The position numbers were made by a program, and so were the translations under genes. Shown here piece after piece: positions 8,344 to 17,436 of a DNA stretch of 64,000 nt; position 1 is the first letter of the stretch; every line of letters begins with the position of its first letter. Origin of the DNA: Acidobacteriota bacterium (GTDB taxonomy: Bacteria; Acidobacteriota; Terriglobia; Acidiferrales; UBA7541); NCBI GenBank assembly GCA_003223245.1, contig QHYI01000144.1, forward strand, positions 1 through 64,000, written 5' to 3'. A model generated the notes under the pieces. It had not been told where the DNA came from. It saw only the letters and a program-made list of their open reading frames with translations, and did no database searches.

Positions 8344-9369
8344 ATGGCTTCTGGAGAGTATTTGCAACCCCCGGCGCAATGGGACGCGGATCTGCCTACG
8401 CTGCGTACCACGCTCGACCCCGGCGAACTATCGAAATATCTTTACCCCATTGCATCCACTCGCTGGCGGTCGCGCCGCCTGAAGGTCATTGGAACTCGCT
8501 TGCTCAATTGGCATAAGGGCAGCAGGTACACCTTCGAAATTACCGCGACGACCGACACCGGCTGGCACAACCTCATTGGCAAAGTTTACTCGCAGGAAAG
8601 TTTCCATGTGTTCGATGCCATGAAAAACATCTGGCGGGTGGGTCTGGACCGGGACTCGGAATTCGCAATTCCCGAGCCTCTGGCATACGTCCCGGAGCTG
8701 CGGCTGCTCCTTCAAGAAAAAGTCACCGGCCAGCATGCCAAAGAGGTTTTCCTGGCCGGCAGCCCCGCGGAACGCGCCGAGGCTGCCGAGCGTTGCGGGC
8801 GGTGGCTTATGTGGTTTCAGCTGCTGGCTCCCCAGCAAGGCAAGGGTATGAAGGTCCGAAAACTACTGCGGCGGAGCGAACGCAGATTGCGCCACATCGT
8901 CGATGCAAAGGTTCCGCTGGCAAGCAAGGCGGAAGAACTCTTCCAACGCTTGCTGGTAGTTTCCTCAATGCTGGAGGGAAACAACTGGGCGGCCGGACAT
9001 GGAGATTACTCGCATTACCAAATCCTGTTCTCGGGGAAACGCACGGTCACTTTCAATTGGGACGCTTATGACACCGCCGATCCGTGCCGTGATGCCGCCA
9101 GATTTGTTGTCTCTCTTGAGCGTCTTGCGATGAAGGAGCTCACCTCCATTCGGGACTTGGACGTTGCGACACGAAGCTTCTTGAACAGCTACTTAATCGC
9201 CAAGCATCCGAGATTTGCGACGCGATTAGGTTTTTACCGAGCGGTGCTCTACCTGAAGGCGGCGAAGCGGGATGTGATGTGCAGCACGCCAGGAGGCCTT
9301 GAGAGGGCCAAGACCATGTTGGAAGAGGGTCTGAGCGCCCTAGATCAAAATGATGGCGCTGCTAGATAG
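8344..9369 (+). CDS. APH-fold phosphotransferase-like protein with altered metal-site residues
   Basis: About 341 residues from ATG 8344, preceded by TTGAGGTGG. The C-terminal half shows the aminoglycoside phosphotransferase/choline kinase catalytic loop as GHGDYSHYQILF (canonical HGDxxxxN) and, 10-15 residues later, the region normally containing I-D-W-E/D as FNWDAYDTADPCRDAARFV. The catalytic Asp of HGD is kept, but the loop Asn is Gln and the metal-binding Asp of IDW is Asn. It may phosphorylate a sugar or lipid intermediate of the neighbouring glycosyltransferases, or may be a pseudokinase. The locus context argues against a dedicated resistance enzyme. Placement in the fold is from motifs; substrate unknown. 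Confidence 0.65.
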   Translation: MASGEYLQPPAQWDADLPTLRTTLDPGELSKYLYPIASTRWRSRRLKVIGTRLLNWHKGSRYTFEITATTDTGWHNLIGKVYSQESFHVFDAMKNIWRVGLDRDSEFAIPEPLAYVPELRLLLQEKVTGQHAKEVFLAGSPAERAEAAERCGRWLMWFQLLAPQQGKGMKVRKLLRRSERRLRHIVDAKVPLASKAEELFQRLLVVSSMLEGNNWAAGHGDYSHYQILFSGKRTVTFNWDAYDTADPCRDAARFVVSLERLAMKELTSIRDLDVATRSFLNSYLIAKHPRFATRLGFYRAVLYLKAAKRDVMCSTPGGLERAKTMLEEGLSALDQNDGAAR

Positions 9370-9445
9370 GGAAAGGATCGAAACGGTTTCCGGCCGAAAC
9401 CTCTTGAGCTAAGGCCGATACCGCCCTGCGAACAGGCCGTGCGAA

Positions 9446-10249
9446 CTAGCCGTATCCTCCTGTGGTGCGCCTCTCATAGGCAAGGGTCTCTAGAATTGTT
9501 TCAACGGATAATGCGTTATCAGCCGGGAGGGTGAGCTTGGGTTTGACACGCTGGAAAATCTGGTCCGCCATTCGAACGCGCACATCGTAATCCAGTTCCG
9601 AACGACGGTTCAAGAACGAATCGATCAAGGCGCTTTCCTCAAGAGTCAAATGGATGGCTCCGAGAGGGACAAGAACAGGGCTCGATGGCGCTGGCGCCGT
9701 TTGCCAAACGGGCTTCAGATCGCTAAAAGAGGATTCCCGCACCACAAGCGAGCCAGCAACGAGATCACCCAGCCGCTTGTTCTCCTTTGTAAGAACAGCG
9801 CTCACAATCCCAACAGCGTAAAAGGCGGGAAGCCAGTCTACGATACGCAGCAGATTCCTGGCGATGGATTCGGGAACCGTGAGGGGGCGCCCTGAATCCT
9901 TGATGACACGAATGCCCGCTTTTCTTTTGCCAGGAGTCTGCCCATTCCAAATGATCTCAAAAAATGCGAAGTACGCGAAGTACAGCAAAAAGAAAAACAG
10001 GACCAGAACAGCGGCCCCCCAAATTGCGGACTTTGGTAATACGCTGGCCAAGCCTCCAATGGCCATAGTTCCCCCGACTCCGACAATGAAGCCGACTAGA
10101 GTTTGGATCAGCGTGTCCACCGCCAAGGCGAGAAAGCGGCTGCCGACTCCCGCAATCGCAAAATCGAGCGAGGTTTGCTCCGGCGTCTCAATGGTAAGCT
10201 TCTCGGTGTAAGAACCGAGAGAAGCGCGGTCCGAGGGGTTCGAGGACAT
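9446..10249 (-). CDS. RDD family membrane protein
   Basis: 267 residues from the ATG at 10249 (MSSNPSDRASLG); an upstream in-frame start would overlap the divergent gene more deeply. The RDD signature is GVGSRFLALAVDTLIQTLVG, followed by two hydrophobic helices and the second signature NGQTPGKRKAGIRVIKDSG. A third hydrophobic segment lies around WLPAFYAVGIVSAVL, and a soluble C-terminal tail of about 80 residues follows. Its start overlaps by two bases the start of the SpoIIM-like gene on the opposite strand. RDD proteins commonly accompany MoxR/DUF58 operons in Acidobacteriota and other phyla; the molecular role is unknown, with transport or ion exchange proposed for some members. Confidence 0.85.
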   Translation of the reverse strand: MSSNPSDRASLGSYTEKLTIETPEQTSLDFAIAGVGSRFLALAVDTLIQTLVGFIVGVGGTMAIGGLASVLPKSAIWGAAVLVLFFFLLYFAYFAFFEIIWNGQTPGKRKAGIRVIKDSGRPLTVPESIARNLLRIVDWLPAFYAVGIVSAVLTKENKRLGDLVAGSLVVRESSFSDLKPVWQTAPAPSSPVLVPLGAIHLTLEESALIDSFLNRRSELDYDVRVRMADQIFQRVKPKLTLPADNALSVETILETLAYERRTTGGYG

Positions 10250-11225
10250 GATATCCATCCGCTGGCTGGAGAAGCGCAAGCCCTATTGGGCGCGCCTGGA
10301 ACAGCTCGTGCAGGTATCCGGCCGCGGTGTCAGGGCTCTCCGCCACAGCGAATTGCAAGAGCTAGGCCTATTATATCGTCAAACTGCTTCCGACCTGGCG
10401 GCTGTGCGCGAGGATGCTTCCAGCAAGCAACTGGCCGTGTACTTAAATCAGCTTCTGGGACGCAGCCATAATCTCATCTACCACGGCCACAAAACGAAAG
10501 CGAGTGGCATTGTGCGCTTCTATGGCGAGACCTATCCCCGGGTTTTTCGCGAAACGCTCCCACAAACGCTGATGGCCCTGGCGATCTTCGCCGTCACCGG
10601 GCTTGCCTCGTGGATGGTGACGATGCATGACGCCGGATTGGCACACCGCTTGCTCGGTCCGAGCATGATGGAAACCATCGAGCGGCGCGAGATGTGGACG
10701 CATTCGGTGGTGACGATCAAGCCGCTCGCTTCCTCAGGAATCATGACCAACAATCTTTCTGTAGCTTTCAGCACTTTCGCGCTAGGGATCACGGCGGGAA
10801 TCGGCACCATCTGGATGCTTGCCGTGAATGGCGTGCTCATTGGTGTGATTGGCGCCGCCACTTGGAAGGCCGGCATGGCGTTGCAACTCTGGAGCTTTGT
10901 CGCTCCGCATGGCGTACTGGAATTGCCAGCCATCTTTATCTCCGGGGGAGCTGGACTGGAAATTGCTCGGGGCCTCTTGTTTCCAGGTTTCCTTCCCAGA
11001 CGACAATCTCTGGCTCAAGCAGGGGGACGCGGTGCGCGTTTGTTGTTGGGAACGATTCCCATGCTTGTAGTCGCTGGTGTGATTGAGGGTTTTTTCTCGC
11101 CGAGCGCAGCGCCAGTCGCAATGAAGTTCATCTTGGCGGGAGCGTTGTTCGCTGCCCTGCTCGCCTATCTGTTCGTTGCGAATCGGCCTCAGCCAAAACC
11201 GGCTACAGCAAATTCCTCTCTTTAA
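10248..11225 (+). CDS. Stage II sporulation protein M-like (SpoIIM/DUF95) membrane protein
   Basis: 325 residues, start ATG 10248 preceded by CGAGG. A soluble N-terminal region of about 100 residues, rich in charged helices, precedes five or so membrane segments. The family signature APHGVLELPAIFISGGAGLE is present at about residues 222-241. In Bacillus, SpoIIM takes part in septal peptidoglycan hydrolysis. In non-sporulating bacteria like this one the homologue is found beside RDD, DUF58 and MoxR genes, with unknown role. It is convergent with the DUF58 gene and the two stop regions overlap by 23 bases, which leaves no room for a terminator between them. Confidence 0.85.
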   Translation: MISIRWLEKRKPYWARLEQLVQVSGRGVRALRHSELQELGLLYRQTASDLAAVREDASSKQLAVYLNQLLGRSHNLIYHGHKTKASGIVRFYGETYPRVFRETLPQTLMALAIFAVTGLASWMVTMHDAGLAHRLLGPSMMETIERREMWTHSVVTIKPLASSGIMTNNLSVAFSTFALGITAGIGTIWMLAVNGVLIGVIGAATWKAGMALQLWSFVAPHGVLELPAIFISGGAGLEIARGLLFPGFLPRRQSLAQAGGRGARLLLGTIPMLVVAGVIEGFFSPSAAPVAMKFILAGALFAALLAYLFVANRPQPKPATANSSL

Positions 11226-12600
11226 TGTCCAGATACTGATTCACCAGCGAAGAAGCCAGCAGGCCGGGAAGCAGCTCGAACGCAAACACCCCGCGCTGGC
11301 AGAGCCCTCGCAAAAGCAAATCCCGACGGTGGACAATCTCTAGTGCCGCTGCGTGTCGATACATCTCCTCAGGAGTTTGCGGCGTGCTTTCGGCCAAAGC
11401 CGTCAGGTCCGGTTGGTTCATCGCGCTGAAAACCACCAGATGGCGCTGCGTCATTTGCATCGCATATTCGATCACTTCGGGTGTTGTCGGCGTTTCCGCA
11501 AAGTCGGTGATCCATACCACCAGGCTGCGTCTGCTCTGTTCGGTAAGCAAAACGCGGGCCGCGCGGGAATGGTCCGCCTCCGCAGCTTCCGGGCGAACCT
11601 GCGCAAGGCAATCCACAATCGATCGCAGGTGGAGCGGGCCCCGGCTGGCTGCTAAGTTGCATTGAATGGTACGCCCGTACGCCAATAGGCCAACGCGGTC
11701 CCCGCACTGCGTCGCGACTTGCGCCAAGGAAAGTGCCGCGTTCACCGCATAGTCGAGTTTGGAAATTCGCACTTCGCTTCCCTGCTGCTGGACTTCCGCG
11801 CGCAACAGGCGCCCTGCGTCCAACACAATCCAGATCGGTTGGCTGCGTTCCATTTCAAAAATCCGTGTGGTGAGCTGGTGGCGTCGCGCCGTGGCCGTCC
11901 AACAAATGTCGCGAATGTCGTCCCCTAGCTGGTAGTCGCGCAGGCTCTCGAATTCGCGGCCTTGGCCGCGCTGGCGGCGCCGGCGCTTCTCCATTTCAAT
12001 CTGACGGCTGCGAATCAGATAGAGCGCATGCTGGCGAGCCTGCTCAAGGTCGGGAAACACGCGTACCGTCTGCCGGATCTCCGCAACGGCCCAGCGCTGT
12101 GCGAGCCCCAACCAGCTCTGATAACGCAAAAACAGACGCCCCAGGCGCTGGTCGCCGCGCTCGCGCGGAAGAATCTGGTAGGTCGCGCGGGCTCTTTCTT
12201 TTGCCGGAACAGCTAACTCGAGCACCGGAGGAGCGGACCGGAAAGACACCGGCGTTTCATCGATAAGAAAGCACCGGATCGCCATGGCCGCAAAGTTTCG
12301 AACGGTCAACGTCACCTCAGATGGCTGCAACAGCGCAGCCGCGCGCTCCCACGAGCGGCGCGCCTCAATTTCCGCGGGCTTGGGAATGCGCAGCAAATCC
12401 GAAACAAAGGCCAGCAGGATGATGAAATCCCACAGGAACATCGCGACAATGAGTCTCGGTGACCACCATGCGGGCACTAGCCAAAGCAATCCTAAAAGCA
12501 GCAGCACGAAAAAGCGCGGCCCGAACCCGAACGCCAGCCGCCCGATTGGCCGCGCGCGCGCTCCTGCTTCCGCTGGAATGAGTGGCTCTGGGCGATTCAT
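11203..12600 (-). CDS. DUF58 domain-containing protein
   Basis: 465 residues from ATG 12600. Two hydrophobic segments near the N-terminus (FGPRFFVLLLLGLLWLVPAW and LIVAMFLWDFIILLAFVSDL) anchor it. A beta-rich region follows and then the DUF58 signature GQGREFESLRDYQLGDDIRD with IDW-like CWTATARR. A VWA-like region comes next (PIWIVLDAGR, a weak MIDAS-like D.G.). DUF58 proteins pair with MoxR ATPases, which are thought to act as chaperones or metal-insertion machines on VWA-like partners. Last gene of the minus-strand operon that begins at 16645. Confidence 0.85.
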   Translation of the reverse strand: MNRPEPLIPAEAGARARPIGRLAFGFGPRFFVLLLLGLLWLVPAWWSPRLIVAMFLWDFIILLAFVSDLLRIPKPAEIEARRSWERAAALLQPSEVTLTVRNFAAMAIRCFLIDETPVSFRSAPPVLELAVPAKERARATYQILPRERGDQRLGRLFLRYQSWLGLAQRWAVAEIRQTVRVFPDLEQARQHALYLIRSRQIEMEKRRRRQRGQGREFESLRDYQLGDDIRDICWTATARRHQLTTRIFEMERSQPIWIVLDAGRLLRAEVQQQGSEVRISKLDYAVNAALSLAQVATQCGDRVGLLAYGRTIQCNLAASRGPLHLRSIVDCLAQVRPEAAEADHSRAARVLLTEQSRRSLVVWITDFAETPTTPEVIEYAMQMTQRHLVVFSAMNQPDLTALAESTPQTPEEMYRHAAALEIVHRRDLLLRGLCQRGVFAFELLPGLLASSLVNQYLDIKERNLL

Positions 12601-12610
12601 GCTCGGCTCG

Positions 12611-13558
12611 TTATTTCGGCACTTCCACAGCTGCAATGACTTGGCCAATCACCTGATCGGTAGTGAGGCCCTCAAGGTCGGCTTCTGGCTTGAGCAGGAT
12701 GCGGTGCCGCAGCACCGGAAGAGCGGCGGCTTTCACATCATCCGGCAACAAGTAGTCGCGCCCCTCCATGCCCGCCAGCGCACGCGCCACAAAAAACAGA
12801 CCCACGGCCGCTCGGGGGCTGGCGCCAAGCGAGATTGCCGGCCAATCGCGCGTCCGGCGCACCAGGGAGACAACGTAGGAATGAAGGGTAGGCTCGACGC
12901 GCACGCATTCGATTTCGCGGCGTGCTTCAGCAAGTAAACCTGTGCCGAGCGGGGTCAAGGCGATCTCTTCAAATCGTCGCGGGTCAAATCCCTTTTCATA
13001 CTGTGAAAGAATGTGCACTTCTTCTTGCGCGGAGGGATAAGTGACTCGAACTTTAAGAAGAAAACGATCGAGCTGTGCTTCGGGGAGCGGGTAAGTGCCT
13101 TCAAATTCAATCGGGTTTTGTGTCGCCAGTACCGTGAAATTCTCGGACAGCGGATAACGGACGCCATCGATGGTTACCTGGCGTTCTTCCATCGCTTCGA
13201 GCAGCGCTGCCTGCGTCCGCGGGGAGGTCCGGTTGATTTCATCCACGAGCAGCAGGTCGGTGAACACCGGCCCACGATGCAGCGAGAAGGTGCTCGTACT
13301 CAAGTTGAACACGTTCGTCCCGGTCACGTCCGCAGGCATCAAGTCCGCCGTACATTGCACGCGCTGGAAGCCCAGTGCGCAAACGCGCGCCAGGGACTTA
13401 ACGGCAAGCGTCTTGGCCAGTCCCGGCACGCCTTCGATGACCGCGTGTCCGCCGCAAACCAACACCACGAGCAGCTGGTCCATGAATTCACGCTGGCCAA
13501 TGATGATTTTGCCGAGTTCTTGACGAACATGCGACACAAGCTGCGAGAGATGTTGCAC
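12611..13558 (-). CDS. MoxR family AAA+ ATPase
   Basis: 315 residues using the GTG at 13558, three bases after the stop of the upstream DUF4350 gene and preceded by GGAGAAAAGG. The open frame extends 435 bases further, but that part lies inside the upstream gene. Walker A is GVPGLAKT, Walker B is LLLVDEIN, sensor 1 is FTVLATQNP, and the arginine-rich ARTQAALLEAMEERQV segment is typical of MoxR. The C-terminal helical lid contains SLGASPRAAVGLFFVARALA. It is a cytoplasmic ATPase expected to remodel or activate DUF58/VWA partners, here encoded directly downstream. Confidence 0.92.
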   Translation of the reverse strand: MQHLSQLVSHVRQELGKIIIGQREFMDQLLVVLVCGGHAVIEGVPGLAKTLAVKSLARVCALGFQRVQCTADLMPADVTGTNVFNLSTSTFSLHRGPVFTDLLLVDEINRTSPRTQAALLEAMEERQVTIDGVRYPLSENFTVLATQNPIEFEGTYPLPEAQLDRFLLKVRVTYPSAQEEVHILSQYEKGFDPRRFEEIALTPLGTGLLAEARREIECVRVEPTLHSYVVSLVRRTRDWPAISLGASPRAAVGLFFVARALAGMEGRDYLLPDDVKAAALPVLRHRILLKPEADLEGLTTDQVIGQVIAAVEVPK

Positions 13559-13560
13559 GA

Positions 13561-14748
13561 TTACCTTTTCTCCTTCCGGATCGACGGACGCACGGCCAGC
13601 TTGGCGGCATTCCGTTCCAGCTTTTGGACCAAATCGAGGCCTTCGCTTCGCGGCAGTTTCGCTTCGCGGCTCGCTTCTGCGGCGCGTTGCAGCAAATCCG
13701 CGATGCCAGCTTCCTTCCAGCCAAGCCGCTGCTCGGCAGCCTTTCCAAGTTCCGGATCCGGCGTCGTGGAAGGCAAGCCAAGTTGGCGCGTCAGCAGCGA
13801 GCGAAAACGTTGGTGGGATATGGCCACCGCGGACGACGTGGCGCCCGCCCGTTCGTACAAGCCGCCGAGCGTTTCCACGTATTCGAGTGGCGACAAGCGC
13901 GAAACTTCCGCGGGCGTGTAAATCGGGCCGCTCCGCCGGCTGTAGGTGAAAAGCAACGCGAACGCAATCACTCCGATCTGCAGCAGTCCCCACACGAAGG
14001 AAGTCTCAGCCACATAGCTCCAGAGCGAACCCCGCTGCCCGTGGAAATATTCGTCCCAGTAAATTTCATAAGGCTTCTCCGCCGGCCAATTCCTCATCGC
14101 GTTCAGTAAAAAAGGAAGATTATCATCCCTGGTGATCCCCGCATTCGTCAGCGGCGTGGACCCGGCCCACCAAAGAATTTCCCCCTCGCCGAGCTTCCAG
14201 ATCACGACTGCCGCCGTGTCAACATCGCCATAAAGCGGCAGCTGAGAGGAATCGAAAGCGCCCCAGTATGCTTCTGGCTGAAGCGTCACGCGTTGCGCGC
14301 CCCGGGCGAGGCGACTCGGAATGGAGGGATGAAACGTTTCCCACGCGGGATCGGGCGGATTGTTCGACACATGCGCTTGGGGAAAAAACGTTCGAATGTT
14401 CGCTCCGGTGAACAGCACATGCCCGCCGCGTTTAACAAAATCTTCGAGCGCACGTCTTTCCCCTTTGCTTGGCAATTGAGACGGTTCCGCAAGAATGAGC
14501 AGCGCGTTCGCCGGATTGGCGCCGAGTTCCGTCGGAGAACTTTCCCAGCGTCTCACGGGGTAGTGGAGTTGCGAGAGCAGCAAGTATGCGGCCTCCGCTC
14601 CACCGGATTGTCCGGAGTACGTGGAAGGAATCGGCGAATTGACCTCCGCCGGAGGAGCCAGGATCGCGCTCGCCGTCAGCATCAGCGCGAGTAGACCGCC
14701 GCCAATCAGCAGGATCTTGCGGTCGGAAGACGCTATTCGAGCGGGCAT
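13561..14748 (-). CDS. DUF4350 domain-containing membrane protein
   Basis: 395 residues, start ATG 14748 with GGAGG ten bases before. Its start overlaps by 16 bases the end of the DUF4129 gene. An N-terminal helix (KILLIGGGLLALMLTASAIL) is followed by a DUF4350-type periplasmic domain with AYLLLSQLHYPVRRWESSP and GHVLFTGANI, the ThuA/GATase-like fold of this family. A second helix is FVWGLLQIGVIAFALLFTYS, and the C-terminal cytoplasmic tail is of about 130 residues. Members occur almost only in MoxR/DUF58 operons; biochemical role unknown. Confidence 0.85.
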   Translation of the reverse strand: MPARIASSDRKILLIGGGLLALMLTASAILAPPAEVNSPIPSTYSGQSGGAEAAYLLLSQLHYPVRRWESSPTELGANPANALLILAEPSQLPSKGERRALEDFVKRGGHVLFTGANIRTFFPQAHVSNNPPDPAWETFHPSIPSRLARGAQRVTLQPEAYWGAFDSSQLPLYGDVDTAAVVIWKLGEGEILWWAGSTPLTNAGITRDDNLPFLLNAMRNWPAEKPYEIYWDEYFHGQRGSLWSYVAETSFVWGLLQIGVIAFALLFTYSRRSGPIYTPAEVSRLSPLEYVETLGGLYERAGATSSAVAISHQRFRSLLTRQLGLPSTTPDPELGKAAEQRLGWKEAGIADLLQRAAEASREAKLPRSEGLDLVQKLERNAAKLAVRPSIRKEKR

Positions 14749-15734
14749 CCCAGCGCCTCCAAGTGGCGAAGCGATTCCCGGAAAGCTTCAGGGCTCGCGC
14801 CGCGATTGGCATACCAGACCTTCTCAAGTTCCGTGGTCAGTGCCGTCAGGGGTTCACGATGGGCTCGAGATGACCGAAGCTCACCGGCGGCGGGCTCTAC
14901 CACTAAGCGCAAATATTCCCGGGGAGTTTTCGTCCGATCTTTCGGCAAGACACCGAGGTCTTCGAGTCGAGCAATGCCAGCCCAGTAAGCCGAATGTACC
15001 GCCTCGCGATAGTTGCCTTGGCCCTCCGCCTCCCGCGCCGCGCGAATCCACTCTTGCCAGGTCCGAACCGCAATCACTGGCGCGCTCGCCGCCAAGGCAT
15101 TGACGCGGTCCCTTTTGGCGAAAAAACGCAATACCCACATTGCCACGACGCCCACTGCCACAACAACAAGAAGCCAAAACAGAATTTGCCCACCGAGAGG
15201 GTATCTTGCAATTCCTCCGAAGAGCCTGAGCAGCAGCCGCCCGAGCCACATTGCCAGGCGCTGTTTGAATAGTTCCCAGGCGCTCGGTGGCCGGACGCCC
15301 GCAAATGCTGGACGCATCAGGATTCGCTCGAGCTCGCCGCGGGCCTGAGAAGAGGAAGAGGATGGCACAGTTTGCGTGGAATATTCCACTTCCTCTGCCA
15401 GGTGATTGACCCAGGCCTGTGCTTTGTCGCTCGAAAGCGCGGTCAACTGGTTCCGCAGCGGCTCGGTGGAAATGAAGAACGAACCTTCCGAAGTGGATAC
15501 CGTCCAGCGTTTGGGTAGGGAATCTCGCAACGCCGCCATCGCATTTCGGGAAGGCTTGTCCTTCAAAAGTTCCGAAATCCGGTGAAGCTCCGCCACAAAG
15601 GAAGCCTGATCATAGGAAGGATTTGCGAGGCTGGCCGTCTTGGAAGCAGGGAGTTCCTCCTGTCCAAACGCGGGCAGGCTCCCAAACGGGGCCACAAGGA
15701 TAAATAAAAGCAAAAATCTGCGAAGCATGCGCAC
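14733..15734 (-). CDS. DUF4129 domain-containing protein with signal peptide
   Basis: 333 residues from GTG 15734; an ATG two codons later at 15728 has AGGTG just before it and may be the true start. Signal peptide MLRRFLLLFILVAPFGSLPA. The periplasmic region is about 170 residues. A membrane helix follows (GGQILFWLLVVVAVGVVAMW). The C-terminal DUF4129 domain contains GNYREAVHSAYWAGIARLED and then DRTKTPREYLRL, the expected family motif. DUF4129 is related to transglutaminase-associated C-terminal domains; here no transglutaminase domain is fused. Part of the MoxR operon. Confidence 0.85.
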   Translation of the reverse strand: MRMLRRFLLLFILVAPFGSLPAFGQEELPASKTASLANPSYDQASFVAELHRISELLKDKPSRNAMAALRDSLPKRWTVSTSEGSFFISTEPLRNQLTALSSDKAQAWVNHLAEEVEYSTQTVPSSSSSQARGELERILMRPAFAGVRPPSAWELFKQRLAMWLGRLLLRLFGGIARYPLGGQILFWLLVVVAVGVVAMWVLRFFAKRDRVNALAASAPVIAVRTWQEWIRAAREAEGQGNYREAVHSAYWAGIARLEDLGVLPKDRTKTPREYLRLVVEPAAGELRSSRAHREPLTALTTELEKVWYANRGASPEAFRESLRHLEALGCPLE

Positions 15735-15775
15735 CTGCGCGAGGTAGTCGTAGGCAGCTTTTTCGACCAGCGGTT

Positions 15776-16645
15776 TCAGGAAAGCGTTCTCGCCACGCCC
15801 GGCGCTCCCGGTGTGATCGGTCCGCTCGGATTCATCATGAATTGCAAGTCAAAGGCTTCCTTGCGAACTCGCAGGTCATAGTAGAACACAGCCGTCGCAA
15901 TCGTGAGAATAGGACTCACCAACACTTGCGCGACAAATTCTCCCACGTGGCTCAGGGCGAACCACATGCGAACGGCTTCGGGATTCTTGGCCGAAAGTGC
16001 TATGGCAAGGCCAAAAGGAAACGTGAACAGAAATGCCGCAGCGTACGCTAGCACAAAATAAAGCAAGTAGATCACGAAAGCTCGCCCGGCAAAATCCTTG
16101 GTGAGTCCGAAACTTCGCTCCAGCGAGTTTCGCGGTCCAAGATCCTCGAGGAGCGCTGCCGGCACGCAGGTAAGCAATCGGCAAGCGACGTAAATCCCGG
16201 GAATAATCAGCAGGATGAACGCGCCCATTACCGCTAGGCCATTGAGCAGGATGACTCCAAACAAACTTCCCAGTTGACCGCGCATCCGGCCGAGCGATGC
16301 GCCGATGGTGGTCGATTTTCCCAGATACAGGTCGGAGACGGCGAACACCGTTCCGCCTTGGGCGAACAGATAGGCCACCAGGTACACAATCAAGCCCACG
16401 ATCACACCAACAATCCCAAACGCCAACAAGCCGTTGGAGGTCCCCGCCTGCAATTGTTCGACCGGCAGATTCCTGCGAGCCGCTGGAGAGGTCATGAACA
16501 ATGTTTGTGCCAATCTCAGGGCGAGAACCAGCAACTGGGGGATTGCGGTGATTCCGGCAAACAACAGGAAATGCTTACGATAGAGAGTAAATGTGCGATC
16601 CAGGGTTTCGCCAAGTGACAAAGGACGCAAGTCGAGATCGGCCAT
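15776..16645 (-). CDS. Multi-pass membrane protein, glycerophosphoryl diester phosphodiesterase membrane-domain-like
   Basis: 289 residues, ATG 16645 preceded by a strong AGGAGGC. The beginning DLRPLSLGETLDRTFTLYRK matches the start of the GDPD membrane-domain-like family. About six hydrophobic helices follow, including NGLLAFGIVGVIVGLIVYLV and GVILLNGLAVMGAFILLIIP. There is no catalytic phosphodiesterase domain. First gene of a five-gene minus-strand operon (membrane protein, DUF4129, DUF4350, MoxR, DUF58) with gaps of at most 41 bases or overlaps. Function unknown. Confidence 0.75.
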   Translation of the reverse strand: MADLDLRPLSLGETLDRTFTLYRKHFLLFAGITAIPQLLVLALRLAQTLFMTSPAARRNLPVEQLQAGTSNGLLAFGIVGVIVGLIVYLVAYLFAQGGTVFAVSDLYLGKSTTIGASLGRMRGQLGSLFGVILLNGLAVMGAFILLIIPGIYVACRLLTCVPAALLEDLGPRNSLERSFGLTKDFAGRAFVIYLLYFVLAYAAAFLFTFPFGLAIALSAKNPEAVRMWFALSHVGEFVAQVLVSPILTIATAVFYYDLRVRKEAFDLQFMMNPSGPITPGAPGVARTLS

Positions 16646-17049
16646 AAAGCCTCCTGGTTACGAGAATCTCAACGTTCCGAATCGTCGCACTTTATCAAAT
16701 GTCGGTCCAAAAGGCACCCGCAATCGTCAGGCCATTGTCAGGCGCTTTTCGCCCATAATCCACGGATAGAAAGCCCCGTATTGCATAAGTAATTTTCTTT
16801 GCATTCCATGCGCCAGGAATTTTGTCAACCAGGAAGGGTTTTTCAAAGAAATGCGGCCCCGAAAAAGGCAACGCGTCCTGACCCCATGACGGAAAAAGCC
16901 GCTCTAGGAGGGTGTCGGAGAGAACAAATCTTTGACGAAGAATCAATAACTTGCAGACGTACCCCTGTCCGTAACTTATTGATTTCACGTACGACAAAAT
17001 CTATTCCCGACAGGCTCCTAGAGCGATCCGTGAAAGGGAACATCATGAT
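16646..17049. other. Intergenic region, no gene recognised
   Basis: 404 bases between the XRE gene's stop and the MoxR operon's first gene. Short frames on both strands have no recognisable similarity or ribosome binding sites. The part nearest 16700 presumably carries the operon promoter, since the first gene starts at 16645 with a strong ribosome binding site, but no clear -35/-10 pair was identified. Confidence 0.4.
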
Positions 17050-17436
17050 TTATTGAATCCTCTCGCGCTTCTTGGACTTGCCCATCTTCGCCACCGTGAA
17101 TAGAAGGAGATTTCTGTCCTCTTCGCTCATGCGGGCCAGGCATTGCTGCAGCTTTCTCAAGTACCTGGCATCTTTCCCCACAGAGCCCCACAACTTCTGG
17201 CCCGGCTTGCCGCTAGGGATCTGTGTTTTTGGCGGCTCTTCGCCCTCGTACAACAATTCATACATTGGTACTTCCAAAGCGCGCGCCAACTTTTCGAGCG
17301 TTTCTACTGCCGGCACGGTGTGCCCGTTTTCGACCCGGGAAATGTAGCAGCGCAAAAGTCCAGAGCGCTTCTCTACGTCACCTTGCGATAAGTCCTTCTG
17401 TTCCCGTACGCTCCGAAGCCTTTCCCCTAAAATCAT
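17050..17436 (-). CDS. XRE-family HTH transcriptional regulator
   Basis: 128 residues. The N-terminal helix-turn-helix of about 60 residues reads MILGERLRSVREQKDLSQGD, VEKRSGLLRCYISRVENG and TVPAVETLEKLARALEVPMY, the Cro/C1-type HTH_3 pattern with the recognition helix around CYISRVENGH. The C-terminal half is charged and helical, with a basic end (KMGKSKKRERIQ). It probably binds DNA as a dimer; no ligand domain is present. Divergent from the serine hydrolase at 17711 with 274 bases between, but nothing shows that this is its target. Confidence 0.88.
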   Translation of the reverse strand: MILGERLRSVREQKDLSQGDVEKRSGLLRCYISRVENGHTVPAVETLEKLARALEVPMYELLYEGEEPPKTQIPSGKPGQKLWGSVGKDARYLRKLQQCLARMSEEDRNLLLFTVAKMGKSKKRERIQ

